Assembly: GCA_020746105.1 (NCBI GenBank)
Contig: CM036619.1
Span: 51,692,635-51,756,634 of the forward strand
Length of the DNA: 64,000 nucleotides
Reading direction: 5' to 3'
Source: Trogon surrucura
Lineage: Eukaryota; Chordata; Aves; Trogoniformes; Trogonidae
Below are positions 1 through 14,000 of the stretch, piece by piece. Below the pieces are notes generated by a model that worked only from the letters and a program-made list of their open reading frames with translations, was not told the DNA's origin and made no database searches. Both the position numbers and the translations under genes were made by a program. Position 1 is the stretch's first letter; each line of letters starts with the position of its first letter.

Positions 1-1971
1 TTAAACCTAAAATACCCACCTGCCTGTCACTCATGAACTGTTTCCTCCTTCAGCCTGTTGTCTTCCATGGCTGATGTCAGTGACGAGCTTCTCCCCCACG
101 CTTCCCTGGCCACAGGATTTCCGTGCTTTTTACAGTTCCTATTGCCACCAATGCCCTCTGCAAATGATGCTGGGGTTCACCAACACACGCCAAGGGCAGG
201 CACCAAGCACAGCAGCCTGGTCATGTAGAGAACTGGGACCGGCTGAGAGCAAGCAGGCTTGGAAATGGTAGTTGTGTGAATGCTCAAAGAGGGAGCTGGC
301 CTGGTGTAAGTACCGTGCAGATGATGCTGTGCTGCTGCAGGTTCTGGAGGTAGCTTATTTACAGCAAGTTCAGTTTTGCAGCCATCGCTTTGTGTGTTGG
401 GAACCAATTCCAGCTCTTTATCTGCCTTAACTTTTCGTTGTGCGGGCTTCCGTTCCTCCCTTGTCTGGGCTGACATTTCACTGCCATTACCAGGTCTAGT
501 GAACTGTGAGACTGACTGATAATTAACCAGTGAAAAGTGCTTGGCTTTACCATTCATAACATTTGTGAATATCCTTTTACCTTTGTAAGTGCAGTGGTTG
601 CTGCCTGTCAAGAAGCAACCTCTCCAGGTACTCCTTTCTCCTTCTCCCTCACCTTTGTGTGTGTCATGGACGTACGTTGTTGGTAATTGGAGGCTCTGCA
701 GCTCTATTTTGGAGACATGCATGCTTCTCCCATTTAACGTGCCCCCGAATATTTTTCTGTAGCCTTTTAAATTTGGAAACAATGTGAAATGAAAAAATTA
801 GGAAGGAAAAAAAAAAGAAGTGTATGAGAAGAATCACTAGCACTGAAAAAGGCTCTGTGCAACCTATAGTGCAAACTCTGAGGATGAAGTCTTTGTAGGA
901 CCTCAGAAATCTTAAGCGATGCTCCAGCTAAAGAACTGGCCACAGATATTCATCTTGTTCTTTTTTCTTTCGAAAAGTTTGTATCATTTGGTTTTACTTT
1001 CATGCATTTTTAAGAAATTTGTTTAATTGCTGCAATTGTCCTCTCTCTAAGTGACATTTTGGGCATAAAGCGGACATCTGTATGCACACAGCTGAAATTA
1101 ATCCTCAGACAGAGAGACGCTCAAGTCTAGACACCAGTATAGTTCTCTCTAGTTTCTGTCTCAGCGGTGTCACCACCTACCTGAACAGCAGGTCTGTTGA
1201 AAGGGACTTAAAGGTAACAGTGAATGCTGAGGTTTATATGAGGCGGTGGTGCGTGCTCATGGCAAATTAAGGCAAAGCATGTATTGGGCTATGTTAGAAG
1301 GACTGTCAGATTGAGAGAAGTTATGAGGACCACTGCTGAGGCTGCAGCTGGAGTGTTCTGCTAATTTTTGGGCCTTCCAGTTCAAAAATGATGCTGAGAA
1401 ATTGAAGATCTAGCAGAGGGCTACTGACATTGTTAGAGACATGGCCTGCTGTAAGCCAAGCTTGAAGAAGGCAGTCTTGTTGAGGCTGGCAAAGTGGACA
1501 CCAAGGTGCAACCTAACAACTGCTTACACCTTCTTGAAAGGGAGTTGCAGAGATAGCAGAGCCAAAGTTTTCTAAGTAGTGGCAGGTGGTAAAACATGGA
1601 ACACATGTTTTAAGGATGGGACAGCAGGAAAAACTTCTCCTCTAGGGGGGTAGGGTGGCTGTGGGACAAGTTACCCAGAGAGGTGTGGGATCTCCATGCA
1701 AGAGATTTTTGAGACCTGGATTTTTGAGACGGCCACAGAGGACATGGTCAAATATTGGTGATAGTTCTGCTTCAGGTGAGAGATTGTATTAGGTGATCCG
1801 AGAGAGTTCTTTCCAACAAACTTTTCTTCAATTGCTACTAATGCCTCAGTTATTTTGCTTAGCTGAAATAAGTTTCACCATGAAAAAATGAACACAAAGA
1901 TGTCAATTTATAATGTTCAGGCCATGTCAGAAATTCTGTAGTATATAATTAATCTGTTTCTTGTTTTTTAG
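1..1971 (+). other. TMEM241 intron (3' part)
   Basis: Sequence left of the first visible TMEM241 exon. No further TMEM241 exon was recognised here (the expected preceding coding stretch ending ...YIFS was looked for). It contains a degenerate CR1 at 1195-1820. The open frame of 201 codons on the minus strand at 177-782 has no recognisable domain and is taken as chance. Confidence 0.7.
1195..1820 (+). repeat. Old, degenerate CR1 LINE fragment
   Basis: The order of landmarks follows a CR1 3' half on the + strand. There is a decayed 'GGGCC.TCCAGTTCAAAAA' block near 1370-1390, an 'RATxMV'-like region, then 'ACAGCAGGAAAAACTTCTCC', 'GTTACCCAGAGAGGTGTGGGATCTCC', and a 3' end 'AGGTGATCCGAGAGAGTTCTTTCCAAC'. 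Many substitutions and indels leave no open frame, so it is much older than the CR1 at 2417-3058. Confidence 0.7.
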
Positions 1972-2006
1972 TGTGGTGCTGTTGGCCTCTGCATCCCATC
2001 CAGCAG
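1972..2006 (+). CDS. TMEM241: TMEM241 exon A
   Basis: Acceptor AG at 1970-1971 follows a T-rich tract (ttgtttttta). The donor gtaaag begins at 2007. The 35 nt start with the last base of a codon (probably Ser) and read [11 protein letters not shown], then the first base of a Gly codon. It is very short but its frame joins the next exon exactly. It forms a hydrophobic membrane-segment end followed by a loop. Confidence 0.9.
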
Positions 2007-5000
2007 GTAAAGTGGATTGAGTTGTTCCTTTTTCAGGTTTCCGTATTGCTTTTCCTTTCCATGCATGTTTTTAGAGGTCAAACCCTGTAGGATTTTAGCC
2101 CCAGAATTCTACATGTATATGACCAATCATATGATGTCCTATAGGAAGGGGAGAGGAGGGTATATAAGACTGTGTAATTTGCATGATATTTACTAATGAC
2201 TTTCTAAGCTGTCCTTTGTGAGGAAGCAAGAAGGGACAGACAAGAAAGAACAGCTTTTGAGGTGGTGCATGGTAAAGAACAAGGATTCCCTGGGTGAATA
2301 AGGCCTCTTCAAAGCAGTGTCCCAGCAGTTCGTGTAGAACTGAGTTTTATTCTCTGCATTGCCTGTAATGCCATGCAGAGGTTTTATTTTGTTGCTTTCG
2401 TAAGATGTATTGCATTACACAGAATCACACAGAATGTTAGGGGTTGGAAGGGACCTCGGAAGATCACCTAGTCCAACTCCCCTGCCAAAGCAGGATCACC
2501 TACAGTAGGTCACAGAGGAATGAGTCCAGATGGGTTTTGAATGTCTCCAGAGAAGAATGTCTCCACCACCTCCCTGGGCAGCCTGTGCCAGTGCTCTGTC
2601 ACCCTCACAGTGAAAAAGTTTTTCCTAATATTTTTGTGGAACCTCCTATGTTCCAGCTTCCACCCATTGCCCCTTGTCCTGTCAGTGGACGCCGCTGAAA
2701 AGAGCCTGGCTCCATCCTCCTGACATTCCCCCTTGACATATTTATAAACATTGATGAGGTCACCCCTCAGCCTCCTCTTCTCCAAGCTAAAGAGACCCAG
2801 CTCCTTCAGCCTTTCCTCATAAGGGAGATGCTCCACTCCCTTAATCATCCTAGTTGCCCTGCGCTGGACTCTCTCCAGCAGTTCCCTGTCCTTCTTGAAC
2901 TGAGGGGCCCAGAACTGGACACAATATTCCAGATGCGGCCTCACCAGGGCAGAGTAGAGGGGCAGGAGGACCTCTCTTGACCTACTAGCCACCTCCCTTC
3001 TGATACACCCCAGGATGCCATTGGCCTTCTTGACCAAAAGGGCACAGTGCTGCATTGCTTGAGCCCATGGTAGAATTTGAAGTAGCGAAAGATCAAAGCT
3101 GAAAAATTAATTGAATATTTGATAGGACTATTACCCACCGTCATGCTGGTGTTTAAATAGTTAGAAGGATAAATATAGTTGTCTGTTGCTTTCACTACAC
3201 ATTTGCTCAGTCAGAAAAATGAAGAAGCATTTAAATAAACATAATTTCCCCCTTTTGGCTGGTGGTACATGTTGTATATATAACATTCCCCCAGCAGGGT
3301 AAACAGACATGTTAAGCAAAACAGACCTGCATTTCAAAATGTGGAAGATGGAGCTTCCTCCCAATGTGCAGAGCCTAAAGGCCAGAGAACTCCTGGGAGT
3401 TGTTGCTACCAAGAACAATCAGGGCCCAAGTTCTTGGAAATGCAAGTACTCGAGAGTTCTACTTGGATGTGGGAGAACTTCTTTAAACCTCTCTGTTTGC
3501 TCTGTGTGACACAGTTCAAATGTCAGAAGGGAAGCAGCCAGCATATGTCCGTGTTTCCTGTTGCTTCAGTAGGAGCTATCATGAACTGTGTAATAGAAGA
3601 AGTGGATATGATGCATGTCTGTCCACTGGCAACTGTTCTTTAAGCAGGATCTTCTGTATACTAGCAAAGAATACTCTTACATACACCTTTCCCCTTTTCC
3701 CACCAATGGCAAGAACTGCCTGGAAGCAAGGTCAGAAAGAAATCATTAAACACACTAGAAATGTGGAAAGCATCATAAATGAAAAGTCAGCCAGCTGTAA
3801 AGGCTCAAAGGAATGTTAAACTGGTAATGTTCATGTAATTGCTGTTCCCTTGCTTGTAACAGTGGGTGATTTTTTCCCGCTGTGTTCCACTGAGTATATT
3901 TCTTTGTCCCTCAGGTGATCTCTTCAGTGCCTTGGACTTTCCGTTCCTGTACTTCTACAGGTTTCATAGCAGCTGCTGTGCCAGGTAACCTCTCTATAAC
4001 AGAACATGTGAATGTTTTCAAAATAAGAGATCCCCTTGACTTCCAACCTTGACTCTTAGTTAAAAATGTTGGAACATGCAAAACCTTAGTTATGGTAATT
4101 TCTACTGACATAAACCGGTACAACTAGAGAGAATATGTATCTGTACATGTCTGTGGATATGTATATGAAGGCTGGAGATTCAAATGTGCAGGAAGTAAAT
4201 GTGTTTATTTGAGTGAGTGCATTCTGATCAGGAGAGTTCCTAGTGACCAGTAAAGTATTTTTTACCTAATGTAGCAAAGCTTTTTTTAAACAGCATCTCT
4301 CAAATGCTTCTCAAGTTGGATTAGCCCTTGTAAAACTTACTGTTTGCAGTGATTATGAAGTATTAGTCTTCAGCAGTATATGGGTGTACATGGATTAATT
4401 TGCCTGTACATCTTGTTATTTGGCAGAACGCTTTTTTTGGGTAAAAGGGAAAAGTTTTAACAAGCATTCCTTTATTTTGAGTAGCAGCGGTTGACTTCCC
4501 GGTAGTGTAGTAGTTACGGGCAACATAAATATGTTTCCTATAGGTCTTAATTGCTTCAAAAATTTTATTCCTCCAGTCTTTTGCCAAGTGGAAGTATTTT
4601 CTTTTTAGAGGGGTAAAAAATATTTTCATGAGAACTGATGGAAAAAATATTTTCTGATTGTTAGATGTTTTCTTATTTTTATCTGGATTTTCCATTAAAA
4701 GGGATATTTATATAAAAATTATTGTTAAGTAATTTCCCAATATACATTGGTTTTTTTGGTACAAAAGTGGCTGTTTCCAAGGATGGACTGTCTGCACTAC
4801 AAGTAACTTGCAGTGAGGCATTAATGAATGTTATTCCAACTGTAGCTATTTGTATTTCCTCTTGAAGGCAATATCTAACTGCAGGCACTAATGGATATCT
4901 GTCTAGCCCAGATATTCTTCTCTTCATTAGAATTTTACACTATTGTAGCCTTCCACTTCTTTTTCCACTGTCCCAGTGTCAGTATTTGCATAGTCGATAG

Positions 5001-8000
5001 CATTCTGCGCTACAGCAAGTGGAAAGAAATAATTAGATGGAGAAACAAGCATCTCAGTTGTTCTCCTACATCTTGCAATCTAGTATCTTTGTAGGCATAA
5101 AGGGCTTGGAGGAAAACCAGTGCAATGTAAAGTAAGGGTAACTGATGTAGCTAAATCTACTACCTGTTCAGAATCTCTGAGGCATTGGTAGTGAGATGCA
5201 AAGCTCTCCATTAACAGAATAAATTGGTGTTAATTGAATTGTGACATCAATATTTCAGGTATTGTAATTAGCTGTTTCACTTTTTGTCTCTGAATTACAC
5301 TAAACAGCTTCAAATCACTCTGCCTAAAGGCCCTTCTTGGCAGGGCAGAAGCTGTGGAACAAACTTAAACCAGGTACTGGACTCTCAGAAGTTTGGGCAA
5401 TGCTGCTTCATTAACTCACTGATTTCTCAGAGTGGAATGCTCTGTGGCCCAGCTCTTCATCCTTTGCAACAAGGAGCTGAGCCTGAGCCTGTCTTTTATC
5501 ATCAAAGCAACATCTGCTTTCTTGGCCTCAGGCACAGTGGGTAGTCCTCTGGGGATTCATGTTATGGCTCAGTGACAGAAACCCTAGTACCTCCTGCTCC
5601 TGGGCAGTTACCTTACCCTGCTGTTTGGTGCATCAGTAACGCTGGTGCTGACTCAGGGCTGAGATGCAGCTTTGCCACGTGTACTGCCCAGGGAACAGCA
5701 CTTGGCTGAGGTGTTGGAGCCCAGCATGGAACTTCTGACCTGAAGAGCCAGCATCTTCCACCCTTCCTGCTATTGCAGGGAGAGGACCAACTGCAGTGCA
5801 TCATTACCTAGAACAGCATACCTACCCTCTTTGAGTATCAAGGCACTTTTTCCTCGTCACCTATGTACTATATTGACCCTAATTCCTTTCCCATGCAGCT
5901 TCCCACAGTACTTTGTAATGTCTTACGTCTCTCAACCAGCCACACAGTAGTTTGTGCCTTACATATTTTGAAGTCCCTTTCTATTCCCTGCTTGCTGTTC
6001 TACACTATTTCACCAGTTCATAAGTAGTGGGTTGTAAGTGTGGCACCAGTAAAACAAAATCCAGGGCCAAAGCTTATAAACTCTGTGAGGTCCAGTGAGA
6101 TGTGGAACAGAGTTTCCTGAAGAATAATCTTGGCTGCAAAAGCATTGGGGACTACTGTCCTATATGACTTGAGAATCAAAATTCTCTTAATTGTCAGTAG
6201 GGAGCCTCGGAGTATTCTCTTCCCAGCACTATTAAATCATCTGTCTATTTGTTTTACAGTAGAGATGTATTTGACTTCCTAATTGGAATTTAGGCTTCAT
6301 GAAGTTTAAACAGCTTGAAAGCTTCAGGCAGAAACTTTCCAGTGGGGTGGTTTTTTCAGTTCAAGGCTCTGTGGAGGTTGAAGTGAGTTTGTTGCCAAAT
6401 ATGTCACTCCTGTTAAAACTAGCTTTGCCTTTATTCAGAGCCACTTCAATGCCTGAAGTTAATATTTCATCTCATGTTTCCAATAATCTCTACTTTTCTG
6501 ATTATGCAAGTGAGTTAGAGACCAGCCATGAGAGTGTTGGACTTGCTTTGCTCAAACTAGTCACTGACTGAGCAAAACCCGAGAGGTGCTGGACATAATG
6601 TAAGCCCTTTGTCCGCAAGCTTTCTCCAAATGATATTAACACTGCAGTTTTGCATTAGGGAAATCAAGATGCCTGTAAGAGGTTACTTAGTTGAAATTAA
6701 GGAACTTTATTAACAAGCTTTCCCCATCCCTTGCAGTGGACTGTTGGGATTCTTTCTGATGTTGCACACAGTGAAGCTAAAAGGCAGCACAACCTCAGGG
6801 CAATATGCAGCATGGAGTTTCCTTGCGAAGGTAAGAGAAAGATGTCACAAGAACGCAGTAGATCTGTGCTTCTCCCAGGAGAACTGAGGAATTTCTGCAT
6901 CTCTGTAGTTTCCCTTGCTTTTCCTAGGATCTTATGACACTCCTAGGGCCTGTCTGTGCAACCTGCACGTAGAGTTGAGGCAACAAACACCATGTGCATA
7001 ATAAGCAAGGATTCTTAGCTGAGATTATATACTGTATATAGGCTGAATTTAATGGAACTGGGCTGATTATTGCAACTAAGGATTTGGCTTGTTGAATCCT
7101 AGTAATACAAATCTGTACTTTCCAATGGTGTCTTGGAGAAAAATTCTGAGAGTGTGCACCAGCCATTGTTTCCAGTGTGTCTTCCCTAAGCCAAGAGTTA
7201 AAACTAGTTTCCTGAAGTTCAGTGCCAAAACTCCCACTGTTACCCTTGCAGAGGAGGGTGATGAATGTCATTTGTCTTGACCTTAACAAGACTTTGATGA
7301 TATCTCACAATTTTCTTATGTCTGAATTAGACTGTTACGGTCTGGATGAGCAAACAGTTAGATGGGTAAGAAAATGCTTGGATGGTTGGGCTCAGAAGGT
7401 AGAGGTTAATGATTCCTACTCTAACTGAAGGCTTGTGACAGATGGAGTAGCACAGGACTCTGTCTTGGGACCCATCCTGTTTAACTTCTTTATTGAAGAG
7501 TCAGAGATGATAGCAGGTTTGCTGATGACACAAAACTGAGAGGAGTGGTTGACACACCAGAAGGCTGTGCTGCCATTCAGCAAGACCTAGACAGGCTGGA
7601 GAGTTGGATGGGGAGAAATTTTATGAAATACAAGGGCACCTGTGGAGTCTTGCATCTGGGAAAGAACAACCTGAAGTACCAGTATAGGTTAGGGACTGAC
7701 CTGCTGGAGAGCAGCGTAGGGGAAAGGGACCTGGGGGTTCTAGTGGACAGCAGGATGACCATGAGCCAGCAATGTGCCCTCGTGGCCAGGAAGGCCAATG
7801 GCATCCTGGGGTGTATTAGAAGGGGAGTAGCTGGTAGATTGAGAGAGGTTCTACTCCCCCTCTACTCTGCCCTGGTGAGGCCACATCTGGAATATTGTGT
7901 CCAGTTCTGGGCCCCTCAGTTCAAGAAGGTCAGGGAGCTACTTGAGAGAGTCCAGTGCAGAGCCACAAAGATGATCAAGGGAGTGGAACATCACCTCCCT

Positions 8001-11000
8001 TATGAGGAAAGGCTGAAGGAGCTGGGTTTCTTCAGCCTGGAGAAGAGGAGACTGAGAGGTGACCTCATTAATGTTTATAAATATGTAAAGAGTGATTTTT
8101 CAGGAGGACAGAGCCAGGCTCTTCTCAGAGATGTCCAATGATAGAAGAAGAGGCAATGGGTGCAAGCTGGAGCATAGGAGGTTCCACAAAAACATCAGGA
8201 AAAAGCTTTTTTACTGTGACGGTGACAGAGCACTGGAACAGGCTGCCCAGGGAGGTTGTGGAGTCTCTTTCTCTGGCAACATTCAAAACCCGCCTGGAAT
8301 TTGTTCCTGTGTGACCTACTGTAGGTGATCCTGCTTTGGCAGGGGGGTTGAACTAGATCATAGAATCATAGAATGTCAGGGAAAGGACCTCGAATGATCA
8401 TCTAGTCCAACCCCCGTACCAAAGCAGAATCACCTAGGTCAGGCCACACAGGAGTGCATCCAGGAGGATTTTGAATGTCTCCAGAGAAGGAGACTCCACG
8501 ACCTCTCTGAGCAGCCTGTTCCGGTGCTCTGTCACCCTCACAGTAAAGAAATTTTTCCTCATGTTGAGGTGGAACTTCCTGTGTTCTAATTTAAACCCGT
8601 TATTTCTTGTTCTATTACTGGGCATCACTGAGAAGAGATTGTCTCCTTCACCTTTACGTCCACCCCTCAGATATTTGTTTACATTAATAAGATCCCCTCT
8701 CAGCCGTCTCCTTTCAAGGCTAAACAGCCCCAGTTCTCTCAGTCTCTCTTCATAGGAGACATATTGAAGTCCCTTGATCATCCTCGTAGCTCTCTGCTGG
8801 ACTCTCTCCAGTAGGTCCCTGTTAGATGATCTTCTGAGGTCCCTTCCAACCTCTAACATTCTGTGTGATTCTGTGAATGAACTCCTGTTTGCAAAGACTG
8901 AATTGGGAGGACCAGTCAGTAACACAGAAGGATGGGGTTGCCTTCCAGAGGGACCTGGACAGGCGAGAGAAATGGGCCAACAGAAATCTTACAAAATTCA
9001 GTAAGGAGAGATGTGAAGCCTTGTGCATGGGAAGGACGAGTCCCTGGCAATGATAGACCAGGACAGCTGGGAAGCAGCTCAGCAGGAAATGACCTGGGGG
9101 TTTTGGTAGACAGCAAGCTGAACATGAGCCAGCAGTGTATACCCTGGCAACTAAGAAGGCCAAAAGTGTCCTAGGTTGTACAAAGAGTAGCACAAGCAGT
9201 AAATTCATGAAAGTGATCATGCTCATCTACTCAGCACTTGTTAGACCACGTCTGGAATAAGGAGCCTTGTTTTAGGCACCTGAATACAGGGAAGACATTG
9301 ATAAACTGGAGTGAGTTTGGCAGAGGGCTGCCAAGAAAGTCAGGGGGCTGGAACAGTTGCCTTGTGAGGAGCAGCTGCCGGGCCAGGCTTGTTCAGCCTG
9401 GAAGAGAGACAGCTTTGGGAACACCTCACAAACAGCAACCACCCAGTAGCTGTGGAGAAATCGTCAAGAGGAGGGATTCAGGCTGTTCTCAGCATTGTGT
9501 GTAGGATAACAAGCATAAGCTGAAACAAGAGAGGTCACACTGAATATAAGGGGTAAAACTTTTTCACCCTGAGGGCAAGTCAGGCAGAGGCACAGGCTGC
9601 CCTGGGAGTCTGTGCAGTCCTTGTCATTGAAGATTTTCAAGACCTGACTGGACAAAGCGCTGAACAACCTGGTCTGATCTCCTGAGGTCCGTTCCTGCTG
9701 GATTTATCCTGTGGGTGTGGCTGTACTTGATTTAAGTTAAATTGTCAGTGGTAAATGCAGTCAGAAGAGCTTGTCAGACTCAGTTTTCCTGGTTAGATTT
9801 TACTTAGTTTCATCACTTTCAGCTAGGTCATCTGAAAACCACAACCTTCCTATGTGGTTTTTGATCAGAGCTTTCCTACTACAATGAATGAAGCTGTTAC
9901 CTTATCCCAAAAAAAAAAAAAAAAGGTAGCCTTGCATAATATGCTTGTTTGGAAACTGTAGTCAAACGAGTCTTTGTTTTTTCTGGGGATAACAAAAAGG
10001 GAGTGATATGGCTTGTTTTGTGCTTTGCAAGCTGTTCCACATTGTACGAGTCACGTAGAGTTTCTCACCAGTTTGAATTTCTTCCAAACATTGTGACTGT
10101 GCAGAATTTAGTACCTTAGCTTTCTTCTTGCCCCTTAGTAGGAAGTCAACTGATCTAAAGCTTGCTCTATTGTCTTTTTTTAAAACTTTTTTTTAATATT
10201 CTCTGTTGGACATGAGAATAGCTGGCTCTGTTAGTAGGTGTTGTGAATGAGGAGAAATGGTTTTACATGTGGTATTTATGACCCATCTGAAAAAAATGCA
10301 GGCAAAGATGTGTTGTGAAATATATTTTAAGCCGATTTGGGTCCTTCCCAGCTGAAGTGGATCAGAGCCACAAAGTCTGGGCTGGATCAAAGCTTTCCCA
10401 AAGTTCAAGCGTTTCTAGATTTGTGAGGTTTTGGCCAACTCTAGACGTAAGTTAGACAAAGTTTGTTCTAGCCATTGTTGTCAATGAAATTACGTGCCTT
10501 TATAGCAACTAAAAATTTGTCCCTGTGTCACTGTGATAATTTAATCTGTTCTTCAGTCTTAAAGTCTGTGTTTGTTAATGTGCATGGTTTAATTATCTTA
10601 CTTAGGAAGGTTTTGGTAGCAGAGCAAACCAGTCCTTTTCCTGTTGGAGCTTCTAACCCAGTGCTCATATTATGTGTCTTGTCTTGAGTTCAAAGAGGGG
10701 AATAGGTCATAAAGACTTTAGATCTGTCAAGTACAAATGATTTTACCAAACCTAGCATTTTCCTTAATGTCTTTCCCTAGTGTTTTAAATACTGCTTAAG
10801 AATTATTTTAGGGCTTGGTCGTACCTGTACTAGGCAGTATGAGGAGCATGGACGAGATGCTGCTCCAAGTGCTGAAATGCAGCTGGTTTTGAATTAGAAG
10901 TCAGTGAATGTTTGAAAAATTAGGAAACACGAAACACGATACATCGGTTTTAGAGCGGGGATCAAAAGAGACTGCAGAGACAGATGTGGATAGGCAGAAA

Positions 11001-14000
11001 GCAAGAACTGAACTGGAGCTTGCTTACAAGGGTAGGGACTGATCTACAAGCTCCTACAAAATTCTCACAAAGTATCTTGTAACTACAAGCAACTACTACT
11101 TTATGTATGGAGTAGTTAAGAAAAGTCATACCTATCTGATCACTAATGCTGGTTGCTGCAGGTGTTTGTAGGTGTTAAAACTACAAACGGATCCAGCCCT
11201 ACATTGCCTGGGTACAAGGGCTGTCTCAGTCGCGTCTTATGTCAATGTAAATGCAGAGAAGCAGTATTTAGCTAGTACTGTAAAAATCGGTTTAGATCTA
11301 GGTGTGTGATATCTCTTTTTTTAAAAAAAAAAAAAAGGAAGGAAGTTAATGTGAGTAAAGAATGAAGATAGAAAGTATTTGCATCTGGACTTGCAGAATG
11401 AAATCCAGTGGAAAAAAATATCTCTGGTCACAACAACAGCTTTGCGTTCCCACATAAGCATTTTTCTTGGATTGAGTAGTGCCCTAGATCATCCTCCTAA
11501 TCTCTCAGACTGACTGGAGTTTTCACCAGCAGTTGGAAAGGAGCAGCATTTGAGGCTAAAATATGTTTATCTTGCAAATGAGCCAAGAAAGGAGAATGCT
11601 GTATTCCTCAGACAGCAGCACAGGCCTCCAGGGAGGTGCAGAGAATCAGAAAATCTGCTTTCTGTTTGGCTGCTCTGTACCTATGTGACTGATGAGCTGA
11701 AATCGTTGCCACCACTTCGTTTTGTAAGTGCCAATAGACCAATAAACTAACCACGAGATCTGATCGGGCCTCCTTTGCAGATTCAAAGAGACATTCTTTC
11801 TGAAGCCCGTATATTTGTCCTCCCTGCCCTCTAATTTTTCATTCACTTAAAAACTGGAGCTGGGTTGTAACTTATTTTTATGATACTTACTTTGGCTGTG
11901 GCAACTTAATCAATGTATGAGGTTTTTAAATTCTTCCTCCTAATGATTTCTGACAGCTTTCCTGTCAGAGCATTGCTTTGTGCAGAGACAAAGCACAGGT
12001 TTCATCTGTGTATACAGTCCTGTGTGATGTTTATAGTGACAAATGCTCTCTGCACTTCTGCTGTGAAAGCAAATAATGTGCATGTTAGTCAGATCTGTAT
12101 AGATGCATGAGAAATGAAAAAAAAAAAAGTAAAGCGATCTGTAAAACAAACGAACAAAAATAATAAAAGCTTTTAAGAAGCCCAAGAAATATGGAATGCT
12201 TTGTCATAGCCTTGCACAGATTTAATCCCCAGGAGAGCAAGGGTTTGAAGCTGTACTGAGATTTCTTGTTTTGATTTGAAAACTATGCTAGTATCATGGG
12301 TCATGTACTGGAAGGAAAAACTGGAGATGGTCATATATACAGACAGAAGCATCTGGTGAGAACGCTAATGAGCTCATAAGTGCTGACAGTGAGTTTGTTT
12401 AGGTTAAGGCTGCCAATCTGTGTCTGGTGATGAAACCTGTTAGGACCTCTGAAAGTTAAGCAGCAGAAAAAATGTAAATTATTAATAGAAGGGGAAAACG
12501 GTATTTCAGGACTTTTCTTCAGCAAGACACCACTTACTTATGAACTGATATCCCTGGATCATGTTTAGTGTTATCCCAGTAAACTTGTAGTAGGGAATTT
12601 AGCTTGTTTCCAGTATGAACCTACTGAGACAGCATGTTATAAAGAGGAAGAATAAATGGTAAAGTCAGTGAATTTGGGATTCTCCCTTTCTTCCTCCCTC
12701 ATCTGAAGAAATTAAGTTGGATAACTGAAATCAAGTTGCACTGAGTTTTACACTGATTTTCTTATGCATTGGTTGGGAGAAAATTTAGTTTAATCTGATC
12801 ACGAGTATTCAGTCCTTTACTATATGGCCATCCCATGCACCATTATGTAATCTCTAGTGTATCTGAGCAGTGTTGGAGGCTCCCTGTTAAATAAAAGCGT
12901 CTCCTGACAGCTGCTTTAGTTCCTTGTTTGTTAACTTTAGAATCGTTTGCCCCAGGTCACCCTATGTTTAATGCTGGCTGCCAGGCATTGCGAAAGCTAT
13001 TTTGCAGGAGCATCTGAGTGTCTTAGCCATGGGTCTTACATACCTAACTGTACTTTTATCCCAGCAGTTTTAATCTTCTCCCAAAATACATAACAGCTAT
13101 TCTGCATGCTTCCTTTAGTCTCTGATTCTATGTTTTGTTTCTGTGTATCTCCGTCTTTGGTCCCCATGGTGTCTTGAAGAAAACGAATAAAGTAGATCCA
13201 TCTTCATGTCAGCACAAAAAAAAATGGATGATACTGCTCTTAAAAAGTGGAAAAGTACTGATGTTTTCTATTAAAACAAAAATTCTCTTTTTCCTGTGTC
13301 TCTGTAAATGGAGAGGCCACAACTGCAAGTCTTCTGCGGCTCCTAGCCTGGTTCTGCTCACTGCACCTCTCTTAACAAATAGCTCTAATTCCAGAGGCAA
13401 ACCTACCAAGAGAAATAAAATGAATTCATGCTTTTCCACAGTTTTGCAGTCTTAAAGTCTCTGCTAAAGAATATACTCCTATTGGTATATCTCTTAGTTC
13501 TTCTTTCACTGCTGCTTAGCATGCAAGTGCTATAAGATATTCTGCTCCAGAACGTCAGTTCCTTACTTCTGCTGAGGGCTATTTACTTGGAGAAATGAGT
13601 GCTGCTCTGAAAGAGTCCTGCCACTGGTACCTTCTGAAGCACATGGCTTTCCTTGTTTATCTCTGCCCTAATGGGAGAGGATTATGGACTAAAAAAAAAA
13701 TTTGTTTACAAGTTTTATATGTATATCATAACCAGAACAGGAATGTGTTTATCTGGCACTTGCCCACATGGTTATGTTGTAGATGAAGCAGTGTCTTCTT
13801 TGCATGCTGCTGTGCTCAGGCAAAAGTGACAGTGAGATTCTTGGCTGCAAATCACATTGCTTTTTTGGCTTGGACCTCATGAGGCTTTATGCAAAAATGT
13901 CATAAACTCCCACTGGAGTTCCATAAACACAGGGCGTTTTCATTCGGCAAGGATCCTGCACTGCTGCAAGGCTGTCTCAAGATCTCTGCTTGCCCAACCT

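Noticed and set aside
1-1971. Search for the preceding TMEM241 exon
   Set aside because: No AG-bounded segment with a frame ending in an IFS-like sequence at the required phase was found; it probably lies left of the window.
8434-9226. Minus-strand frames of 163 and 134 codons
   Set aside because: The first is the inserted CR1 plus flank; the second is a shadow of the + strand CR1 remains.
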